Source: Bubalus kerabau (taxonomy: Eukaryota; Chordata; Mammalia; Artiodactyla; Bovidae). Taken from it: a DNA stretch of 64,000 bases. The notes beneath the pieces were generated by a model. It was not told the origin of the DNA. It did no database searches and saw nothing but the letters and a program-made list of their open reading frames with translations. Every line of letters begins with the position of its first letter. The stretch's first letter is position 1. The stretch covers positions 134,305,697 through 134,369,696 of the forward strand of contig NC_073627.1 in NCBI RefSeq assembly GCF_029407905.1, given 5' to 3'. A program made the position numbers and the translations under genes. Positions 55,946 to 64,000 of this stretch are shown in pieces.

Positions 55946-57009
55946 CTGCTCACTGCTGCGTCGCTGAGATCGCTACTATGTGCAGGCAGCAGGAAGTCTC
56001 GGGCACACAGGCCTCATTGGATATCCATAATAACACAAGGAGTGGGAGGCAGGTGGATGGGTGCACTGATGTTCTTTGAGCTTCTTTTAGCTCTAACACA
56101 CTGTGACCCATCTCCCCTAAGCTTGGCAGAGATAGGAAGCCCAAGAGTATATGCACATCCATTAAAAAATAAATGTTCCTGTCTGAAGAGCCATCAGAGC
56201 TGGGCCATCCATCCTTAAATAGAATAACCATGTGCTCATTTCTGAGACCACAGATGGCTGCTGTCCCCATCAGTTGCCCTCCAAGACCGTGCCAAGGGGG
56301 GTGCAGGCAGAGATCAGCTCTGGGCAGGGAAATTCACTCCTACACCAAAGAGGGCTGTTTCCACCAGTACCAATCCCAGCCCAGAACTACAATCCAATTA
56401 AAGTAATTGTCGCCTAAACGGCCCTAGCAGAAGACAGGCGGCAGACAAGGAGGGCAGAAGGAGGGGAGCGGCATCCTTCAAGGAAACCGGATGGCTCAAA
56501 AATGCAAGAAACAATTTCTCTAGATGGAAAATGAATGCAATGAATCTGAGTGAGGCAGGAAATCTTATGAGAAAATAAGACTTTGGGAGGATTTATTGAA
56601 AGACATAATTGCAACAAGTATATTGATTTTACATAGATAAGAAAACAAATGTTGGCAGGGATTGAATTTGGTTTATTACATTTATTTCCCCACAGAGTTA
56701 ATGCATTTAAAGACATGGTTTATTTTTCAAATGGAGAAACATTGTTTTCAGAGACCTTTATTAGGTTCCTGCTGGTTTCCCTGACTTCTCTTTCCAAGAA
56801 AATTGGTTTGTAGGTGAGTTGGGGGAGGAAAGACATGAGGGTCCTCCTTTTTCTGGGAGGTTCCAGAAATGCAAGCTGTTGGTACTTCCCAAGTAGGGTA
56901 GAATCACAGGCAGTCACTTCCTGTCCTGTGTCCTGACTCCCACCAGGAGGGGAGCCACTGGCACTAGGGTGCAGAGAAGTCAGGACCATGATTACATCAC
57001 CATCCTCCT
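55946..57009. other. Unique sequence
   Basis: No repeat or coding signal recognised. The minus-strand frames at 55950-56270 and 56414-56716 lack recognisable domains. Confidence 0.4.
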
Positions 57010-57270
57010 CAAGACACTTGCTTCTTGGGGAAAAAAGCTATGACAAACCTAGAAAGCATATTACAAAGCAGAGACATCACTGTGCCGACAAAGGTCAAAG
57101 CTATATTCCCGTAGTCACGTACAGAGGTGAGAGCTGGACGGTAAAGAAGGCTGAGCACCGAAGAATTGATACTTTTGAATTGTGGTGCTGGAGAAGACTT
57201 TTGAGGGTCCCTTAGACAGCAAGGAGGTCAAACCAGACAATCCTAAAGGAAATCAACCTTGAATATGGTC
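57010..57270 (+). mobile_element. BovB LINE internal fragment
   Basis: 'aaaaaagctatgacaaacct', 'gcagagacatcactgtgccg', 'gagctggacggtaaagaagg' to 'aggaaatcaaccttgaatat'. It stops before the 3' end, so the tail has been lost. The product fragment reads RRIDTFELWCWRRLLRVP. Confidence 0.88.
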
Positions 57271-57384
57271 ACGTCATCAGTCAGAAACCTTAGGGAAACA
57301 AAAACCGAGGGCCCTGGCTTCTGGTCTTCCTTTGAAAATCCTGCACTAATCTCAAAATTGCATTGCTGCCAGGGTGGGTTTGCA

Positions 57385-57535
57385 GTGTTAATGATAACTA
57401 CCATTTCTGAGGGCCTACAATTTGTCAGGCACTATGTTCATCCTTTCCATGGCTCCATGAGGTAGCTATAATCTCTTATTTTTCAGGTATGAATATTGGG
57501 CCTCTGAGATTAAGAAACTTGATAAATTGATCTGT
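57385..57535 (-). mobile_element. MIR SINE
   Basis: Antisense MIR: 'taactaccatttctgagggc', 'gtcaggcactatgttcatcc', 'ccatgaggtagctataatct', 'attaagaaacttgataaatt'. Confidence 0.7.
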
Positions 57536-57968
57536 TTAATTCCACAGGATGTGAGCTTAACTACCCCTCTGCTCAAAGTTCTCAGTTTTGTGCCAGTTCT
57601 TATAACAAGGCATCAGTTCCTAGTTCTGTGAAATGAAACAAACCAAGATCCCCAAATCCCAGCAAGGATGGCCCCTTGAGTCTGGTGGCTGTGGGAGCAG
57701 CTGGATCTGAGGAGAGGCAGGGAAGGAGGGACACAGGCAGGAAGGATGGAGATCCCACTGCTGCACTCTGACCCTGCTCCCTGAGGAACCATGTCAATGA
57801 GGCCAGTGTGTTAGGCTGGGTCAACTGATGGCCACATGCATGCTATCCTATTCCTACCCCAATAGTGCATACCCCAGCCATCTTTGGACTTCTGGTTCAT
57901 CCTTGTATGAAGCCAACATTTGATAATAATTTGGTAATACTTAGCAGTACTTTGGGCTTTACAAGGTG

Positions 57969-57969
<1 letters not shown>
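57536..57969. other. Unique sequence
   Basis: No repeat or coding signal recognised. Confidence 0.4.

Positions 57970-58003
<34 letters not shown>
57970..58003. repeat. (TA)n microsatellite
   Basis: Seventeen uninterrupted TA units immediately before a Bov-tA head. A shorter TA/GT run follows the SINE at about 58232-58250. Confidence 0.97.
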
Positions 58004-58006
<3 letters not shown>

Positions 58007-58222
58007 GGCTTCCCACATGGCACTACTGGTTAAGAACATGCCTGCCAATGCAGGAGACATAAGAAGACATGGGTTTGATGCCTGGGTTGAAAAGATCCCC
58101 TGGAAGAGGGCACAGCAACCCACTCCAGTATTCTTGCCTGGAGAATCCCATGAACAGAGGAACCTGGTGGGCTAGAGTCCATGGGGCTGCCAAGTGTCAG
58201 ACATGACTAAAGTGACTGAGCA
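58004..58222 (+). mobile_element. Bov-tA SINE
   Basis: Head 'ggcttcccacatggcactac', a small duplication around 'gagacataagaagacat', BovA body and end 'agtgactgagcacacacaca'. It appears inserted in the TA microsatellite. Confidence 0.93.
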
Positions 58223-58247
58223 CACACACATGCATATATATATGTAT

Positions 58248-58372
58248 GTGTGCATTTGGCTGCTCCATGCAACGTGTGGAATCTTAGTTCCCTGACCAAA
58301 GCTCAATCCTGCACCCCCTGCAGTGGAAATGCAAAGATTTAACCACTGGACCCACTAGGGAACACCCAGCTG
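58248..58372 (-). mobile_element. CHR-type SINE fragment
   Basis: On plus: 'gtgtggaatcttagttccct', 'ctcaatcctgcaccccctgc', 'ccactggacccactaggga'. This is an antisense tRNA-derived head and body of the cetartiodactyl CHR type. Confidence 0.65.
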
Positions 58373-58399
58373 TTATATTATTTTAACCATCATTTTATT

Positions 58400-58545
58400 C
58401 TTCACTTTCTAAGGCACAAGGTTTACAGAAGGAGAAACTGAGATTCGAAGAAGGTAAGTGTCTTCTCTAAACTGACAGAGCCATTGGCAGGAAGATCCAG
58501 GACCAAATCCAGTATCTCCTGAAGAAGCCCTGAGTTCAATGAAAC
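58400..58545 (-). mobile_element. MIR SINE fragment
   Basis: Antisense: 'agaaggagaaactgagattc', 'aagaaggtaagtgtcttctc', 'gaccaaatccagtatctcct'. Confidence 0.6.
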
Positions 58546-59345
58546 ACAGGTCTCGCAAACCTCAGCAGGTTCCTGCTGATTCATATCTGAACTGAAGCAG
58601 CAGCCCCACCCTTCCGTAGGCACGCAGGGGCACCCATAAAGTATTTCCATCCCTCACTTGTATGATAGCTTTGGCCAGGTAAATTATGCAGAATTAATCC
58701 TACTTGCTCCTAAATCCCCCTGCAGCTTTTCACAAGTAACTGATACTTGTCTTAATCACTTCCAAGGAACCGCTTTATATGCCACTTGCAACAACATGTT
58801 CAATTATGATTGATTGGAATTTAAGTTCTGATTTCTCTTAGAACATAATCAGTGCTGAATGGTAAATTTTTACAGTGACAATTAAAATAATGAAAGTGAA
58901 CTTTAAATGACATTCAAACGATGTCACCTGGGAATAACTCCACAGTGCCGACCTCCCGCTGCATTCTGGGAGCTGGGTTACTCAGCAGGCTTCGCTTGCG
59001 TCTTGCACTACTGTGAATGCATTTGGTGTGGTAGGAGGACTGGGGTTAACCCCTCACTGGCAGCCCTTTTAAAACCCTCTGCACGTTGCCTTCTACTTAA
59101 TGATGTGTTTCCCTGGGCTGATTTATATTTACATCTAAAAGGCAAGTTAATTGTGCAAATTTGTAAACAGTCACCAAATATCTCCATGGAGGGAACTCCT
59201 TTGCTTTGGGAATCATCTTCTAGGAAACACAGAGAAGTATGAAGAGTCTTTCTAAGTCTTGGATCTGGGCCCTTTGAATGGTACTGATCGGAAACACCAA
59301 GCTCATGCTGAGGTCCTCCTCCAAGGGGTGGCTTCCAAAACCATT
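58546..59345. other. Repeat-free sequence
   Basis: No repeat recognised over 800 bases. Composition is even, unlike the eroded repeats around it. Candidate non-coding conserved region at 58880-59240; see findings. Confidence 0.4.
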
Positions 59346-59766
59346 GCTGCTATTGTTCAGCTGCTAAGTCATGTCCAACTCTTTGCAAACCCATGGATCG
59401 AAGCACACCAGGCTTCCCTGTCCATCACTATCTCCTGGAGTTTGCTCAAATTCATGTCAGTGAAAGCCACCCAACCATCTCATCCTCTGCTGCCCCCTTC
59501 CCCTTTTGCCTTCAATCTTTCCCAGCATCAGAGTCTTTTCCAATGAGTCGGCTCTTCACATCAGGTGGCCAAAGTATTAGAGCTTCAGCTTCAGCATCAG
59601 TCCTTCTAATGAATATTCAGGGTTGGTTTCCTTTAGAATTGACTGGTTTGATCTCCTTGCTGTCCAAGGGATTCTCAAGAGTCTTCTCTAGCACCACAGT
59701 TCAAAAGCATCAATTCTCTGGTCCTCAACCTTCTTTATGGTCCAACTCTCACATCCATACATGATT
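59346..59766 (-). mobile_element. BovB LINE 3' end
   Basis: Antisense from 'attgttcagctgctaagtca' to 'aactctcacatccatacatg'. Older body type, and an antisense TGA at 59556-59558 at the hotspot codon. Flanking 59767-60059 is unique. Confidence 0.92.
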
Positions 59767-60156
59767 ACTGAGTCTAACACAAAACAATGCATCCAATGGG
59801 GAGCCAGATGCACCCATATCATCTCTATTAATAGAGAATATGTGTGGTATGATCTTAAGCATTATTTCTATTTGAACTGCTACACACAAAAATAAAATTC
59901 CATCTAACATTGTAGGAAATTATGTCCACATCTTAGACTCTTAGAATAACTTCTTCTTCCTGACCCAGGATAACAGGACACCTGCACCAATCAGATCGCC
60001 CTGGCATTAGAGGTTTCTGAAGTCTAGTTTCATTGGATTCCATCCCTAACAAATCATTTTATCTTCTCCATTGCCTCTTCATCACCCACTAGGCTTCCCT
60101 GCAGGTCTTGTTTAAATTCATAGTTTGCCTTAACCTGGAATGCCTTCATCCCTCTG

Positions 60157-60378
60157 TGTATGCTCAGTCATTCAGTCTTGTCTGACTCTTTGCAATCCCG
60201 TGGAAGGTAGCCTGCCACACTCCTGTTGTTCATAGAGTTTTTCAGGCAAGAATACTGAAGTGGGTTACCATTTTTCTCCTCCAGAGGAATCTTTCCAACC
60301 CAGGGATTGAATCCATGTCTCTTGCATCTCTTGATTGGCAGGCAGATTCTTTGCCACTAGCGCCACCTGGGAAGCCTA
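60157..60378 (-). mobile_element. Bov-tA SINE with TSD, in L2
   Basis: Complete antisense unit flanked by ttcatYcctctg (60145-60156 and 60379-60390, one mismatch). Confidence 0.93.
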
Positions 60379-60424
60379 TTCATTCCTCTGACTCCCTTGT
60401 GAGAGGAATGAACTGCTAAGTCAA

Positions 60425-60580
60425 ACTGCTAAGTCACTTCAGTCGTGTCTGACTCTGTGCGACCCCATAGACAGCAGCCCACCAGACTTCCCCGTCCCTG
60501 GGATTCTCCAGGCAAGAACACTGGAGTGGGTTGCCATTTCCTTCTCCAATGCATGAAAGTGAAAAGTGAAAGTGAAGTCT
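60425..60580 (-). mobile_element. Bov-A2 SINE, truncated, in L2
   Basis: One antisense BovA unit plus the 'atgaaagtgaaaagtgaaag' linker. The other unit is missing. An 'actgctaagtca' repeat lies at the left boundary. Confidence 0.9.
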
Positions 60581-60790
60581 TTCGCAAACTGTGAAGTGTA
60601 TCCCAAACTGCCCATCCTTAAAGCTCAGCTTGTTTGTCCATCTTCTCATTGACACCTTCCTTGACAATATCAAGCCAGCCCTGCTCACAACTCTCCCTGG
60701 CTATTCCTGAACATTGCATTTAATGTAGCACTTTATTAAGATGTCAGCAGTCTTATTGTGTTGGATCCAGAAACTACCTTGAAAATCTTG

Positions 60791-61288
60791 TTTACTTTTA
60801 ATAAAGTATCAGTTAGACAGTGATAAAGATAGTTAGTGAGATAAAAAACAAAAACAAACATTGGCAGAAAATATGTTCTTGTGTTGTGGAATCCCTGAAA
60901 GCATATTTTAAGTTCATTCCCTTCATTTCACAGCTGAAAAAGGCTCAGATGTTGCTCCACTGCTTCTCAGTGACTTCATTACAAACCGTTTCTTTCCACT
61001 GGGTTGTAAGCAGAGATCCTGTTTTATACTTTTTTTTTTTTTTTCATATCTGTCACAGTATCCAAGCATAGTTCTCAGAAGCCAGGGCCAGCCAGCATCA
61101 GTCAGGGGTCATCAGCAAATAAGTGGCAGTCATTACAAATTTAAGGAGAATCTAACAAAGGTACCTTTACAAAGATGTAGGTGTGGCTTAAGGAAAAGCA
61201 CAGTTCCTGGGTTTAACAACTCAAAGGGGGCATTACTGCCCCTGGGCATGAAGGAGAAGAACCTTGGAAAGGTAGCTGTTAGAAGGAG
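60791..61288. other. Unique sequence
   Basis: Nothing recognised except a T run near 61031. Confidence 0.4.
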
Positions 61289-61298
61289 ATCTAATAAA

Positions 61299-61486
61299 TA
61301 CCCTGATGCTGGGAAAGGCAAAAAGGGAAGGGGGCAGCAAAAGATGAGATGGTTAGATAACATTACCGACTCAATGGACATGAATTTAAGCAAACTTCAG
61401 GAGATAGTGGAGGACAGAAGAGCCTGATAGGCTACAGTCCATAGGGCTGTAAAGAGTAGGACAGACTTAGCAACTGAACAACAACA
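61299..61486 (+). mobile_element. BovB LINE 3' tip with TSD
   Basis: 188-bp BovB end ('accctgatgctgggaaaggc' to 'actgaacaacaaca') flanked by atctaatRaa (61289-61298 and 61487-61496, one mismatch). CAA-type tail. Confidence 0.92.
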
Positions 61487-61496
61487 ATCTAATGAA

Positions 61497-61857
61497 AATT
61501 TAGACTTTGGTAAAGGGAAGGGAAATATCTTCTAATTAGCAGAGTCTCAGCTGGAAGGAGACTGGACACAAATATACTGACATTAATCTGCTCCCACCAT
61601 CTGATCTTCAACTGGTGCCTCCCATGGGCCAAACCCAGTGGAAAGCCAGAGGAGAAGGGCTAACGTGAATTACCATCCCAGTTCGCCAAGAACTAAGAAG
61701 TTTCCTGGGATGCAGGACATTCAATGTTAAACCTGAAGTGTCTTGGTCAAACTAAAAGAGTTGGTCCTCCTAGCAAGAGAACAGCTAATAGAGACTGGCC
61801 TCCTGGGCATGATGCAAAATGTGGAGAGTGAATTTACATGAGAAATCAGGAGATATA
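61497..61857. other. Unique sequence
   Basis: No repeat or coding signal recognised. Confidence 0.4.
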
Positions 61858-62067
61858 TAAAATGTTAGTTTCTCAGTGGTGTCCGACCCTTTGCAATCCC
61901 ATGGACTGTAGCCCGCCAGGCTCCTCTGTCCATGGAATCTTCCTGACAAGAATACTGGAGTGGGTAGCCATTCCCTCCTCCAGGGTTCTTCCCACCTGTC
62001 CCAGGGATCAAACCCAAGTCTCCTGCACTGCAGGCAGATTATTTACCATCTGAGCCACCAGAGAAGC
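61858..62067 (-). mobile_element. Bov-tA SINE with short TSD
   Basis: Antisense complete unit, head end 'tctgagccaccagagaagc', between agatata repeats (61851-61857 and 62068-62074). Confidence 0.93.
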
Positions 62068-62462
62068 AGATATACACCATGGGACCACAGTAAATATTTA
62101 TAAATTTGAATAAAGAATGATGATTATTGATATTTCTGAGTCTGCATGTTTTTTTTCCTGATTTGTGACCTCATGGTTAGGTCAAGAGAATAGGAGAGAA
62201 CAATAAGACTTCCTGATACATTAATTTCCCTAGTTTCAGCTCATTTCCACCAGGCTTGTGGATGGATAGCTTCCACCATGCTGACCATTCCAGATAGATT
62301 GTCCTTTATTCTTCATACCCAGTCACACAACTATGCTTCCCCCACGTGCCTGCCTGCAATGTGCCAGCTACTGTGCTGGGTGGAGAGCATCCACCTGGAA
62401 AACAGCGTAGGATAACTACTCTCAAGAGGCTACCAGGCTGCAAGAGAAGACAAAAGCGAAAG
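62068..62462. other. Unique sequence
   Basis: No repeat or coding signal recognised. Confidence 0.4.
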
Positions 62463-62673
62463 TGAAGTGAAAGTATTAGTCACTCAGTCACGTCAAGCTT
62501 TTGTGATCCCATGGACTGTAGCCCACCAGGCTCCTCAGTCCATGGAATTCTCCAGGCAAGGATACTGGAGTGGGTTGCCATTTCTTTCTTCAGGGGATCC
62601 TCCTGACCCAGGGATCAAACCTCCATCTCCAGCATTGCAGGCAGATTCTTTACCACTGAGCCACGAGGGAGGA
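62463..62673 (-). mobile_element. Bov-tA SINE
   Basis: Antisense complete unit starting after a 'gaaagtgaagtgaaag' segment and ending 'tgagccacgagggag'. Lies 15 bases from the next BovB, also antisense. Confidence 0.93.
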
Positions 62674-62687
62674 AACAAGGTTATGTT

Positions 62688-62997
62688 CAGATCAGATCAG
62701 TCGCTGAGTCATGTCAGATTCTTTTTGACCCCATGAATTGTAGCATGCCAGGCCTCCCTGTCCATCACCAACTCCCAGAGTTCACTCAGACTCATGTCCA
62801 TCGAGTCAATGTTGCCATCCAGCCATCTCATCCTCTGTCGTCCCCTTCTCCTCCTGCCCCCAATCCCTCCCAGCATCAGAGTCTTTTCCAAGGAGTCAAC
62901 TCTTCGCATGAGGTGGCCAAAGTACTGGAGTTTCAGCTTCAGCATCATTCCTTCCAAAGAAATCCCAGGGCTGATCTCCTTCAGAATGGACTGGTTG
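62688..62997 (-). mobile_element. BovB LINE 3' end
   Basis: Antisense tip with (GATCA)n-type tail and young body signature. The C-terminal pol frame (62709-62957) is open through the hotspot codon, which is CGA here (HLMRRVDSLEKTLMLGGIGG). Confidence 0.94.
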
Positions 62998-63902
62998 TGT
63001 TAACTAAGAGTTAACAACATCAAATTTTATAGGTGACAAATAAAGGGAATCAATAGTTTTATGTGATGAAACATTGGAGAAGTTCTTTTAATTTGTCTGC
63101 ATTCCCTCACTTCTATATGAAAATCTTGGGTAAAAGTGTCCTAGGTCCCTCTGGTTCCACAACTGCACAAGTACATCTATGTGGTTCGAGGGAGTCAGTG
63201 CAGTTTAACAGCAGAGGCAGAAACTAGACTCGGAACGAGTAATGGTCCTGTTACCATGACTCAGTGATTATAATATGTTACCATGATTCACGAATTCTCA
63301 CAGTAATCATTTGAAGTGGATATTGATTACCTAAATTTTAAATGTAATGAACTTTAGAGAGCTTGTGTACTTTTCCCATGATGACACAGCCAGTAACGCT
63401 GTTCGTCTGACTCCAACGCCCATGCATGCCCTTTTAACTATACCAAGAAGCTTTAAAAGAGGGAGTGGTTTTAATTATTGTAGAGGAAAGAAAATAATCA
63501 AAGTTTTAAACTTTTCTTAATCCCAAACCTTCAGAACCCTCCTTTCCATGTATCAGATTGCAAAAAGAAGAAAAAACCATGATGGCTCACTCTTTCCTGT
63601 ATTTACAGTTTTTCTCAATATGACTTTGCAGTTCCTTCCATAAATAATTGAAGTCTATTTTGCTTCCCCTTGAATCAGAGCTTTTCTTGTGATTTGTTTT
63701 GGTTAACACAGTGCAGTGGAAGTGAAATATGCCAGTTTTATAAGCTTAGGTCTCAAGAGACCAAGGACAAGTCCACTCTCCTAGAACCCTTCTCACCACC
63801 CATAGGAAGGACCTCAAGCTAGCCTGCTGGAAAGACCACAGAGAGCACAGCCAAACCATTCCATCTGAAGCCATCCAATATTGTCCAAACTCCACCCACT
63901 CG
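62998..63902. other. Unique sequence with a MIR remnant
   Basis: Antisense MIR-like segment at about 63290-63450 ('agtaatcatttgaagtggat', 'cccatgatgacacagccagt'). The rest is unrecognised. Confidence 0.45.
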
Positions 63903-64000
63903 GGTCTTCCTTGGTGGCTCAGGCAGTAAAGAATCTGCCTGCAATGCAAGAGATCCGGGTTTGATCGCTGCATCAGGAAGATTCCCTGGAGAAGAGAATG
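63903..64000 (+). mobile_element. Bov-tA SINE, cut by window end
   Basis: Head 'cttggtggctcaggcagtaa', box-B-like 'gggtttgatcgctg' and the start of the body 'ggaagattccctggagaaga'. The rest lies beyond the window. Confidence 0.93.

Larger units (their letters stand above)
60060..60790 (+). mobile_element. L2 LINE 3' region, split by two SINEs
   Basis: Sense L2 blocks 'aacctggaatgccttcatcc' and, after the SINEs, 'ccatccttaaagctcagctt', 'gacaccttccttgacaatat', 'actctccctggctattcct'. The pieces are in the correct order and spacing once the SINEs are removed. Confidence 0.6.

Overview
The window looks like bovid (cattle/sheep-type) nuclear DNA. It carries BovB (RTE-type) LINEs, Bov-tA and Bov-A2 SINEs with (AGC)n tails, ruminant L1 3' ends and older cetartiodactyl CHR-type SINEs, over a layer of ancient mammalian repeats (MIR, L2, MER5, MaLR LTRs, L1M). 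I see no host protein-coding gene, rRNA, tRNA gene or CRISPR array. The window is therefore intergenic or deep-intronic. The only protein-like reading frames are broken retrotransposon frames. Family names were assigned by eye, so subfamily labels are approximate.

Layout. 1-5.4 kb: MIR, MaLR LTR, an L1 5' fragment, SINEs, a (CA)n microsatellite, a MER5-like element and a BovB 3' end. 5.4-8.3 kb: an antisense ERV LTR-like sequence split by a 5'-inverted L1 that still carries the ORF1 C-terminus and the ORF2 endonuclease. 8.6-13.6 kb: BovB and SINE pieces, an L2 end and a long repeat-poor stretch. 13.6-15.7 kb: minus-strand BovB with target-site duplication (TSD) and a reverse-transcriptase frame broken by one stop. 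16-23.7 kb: several L1 3' ends, SINEs, a DNA transposon with terminal inverted repeats and a BovB 3' end. 25.1-27 kb: a four-level nest (L1M, MaLR LTR, BovB, ruminant L1). 27-29.9 kb: a BovB interrupted three times. 29.9-33.3 kb: CHR, L1, MLT1, SINEs, MIR. 33.8-36.1 kb: plus-strand BovB, inverted partner of the 14-kb copy. 36.8-46.4 kb: dense nests in L1M and MaLR hosts. 46.4-54.9 kb: the most repeat-poor stretch, with a 73-bp tandem duplication. 54.9-64 kb: SINEs, a probable ERV LTR, MIR/L2 and BovB fragments.

The elements do not form a pathway, but they record a relative chronology: L1M, MIR, L2 and MaLR first; then CHR and old BovB; then ruminant L1, young BovB, Bov-tA and Bov-A2. Bov-tA/Bov-A2 are known to share 3' sequence with BovB and to use its machinery. 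I found no convincing new biological system. The most informative points are the nested insertions with readable TSDs, three independent 5'-inverted L1 copies, recurrent decay of one CpG codon across BovB copies, BovB tail classes, a TIR element with a SINE inside, a poly(A)-tailed minus-strand sequence of unknown origin, and three repeat-free stretches that may be regulatory.
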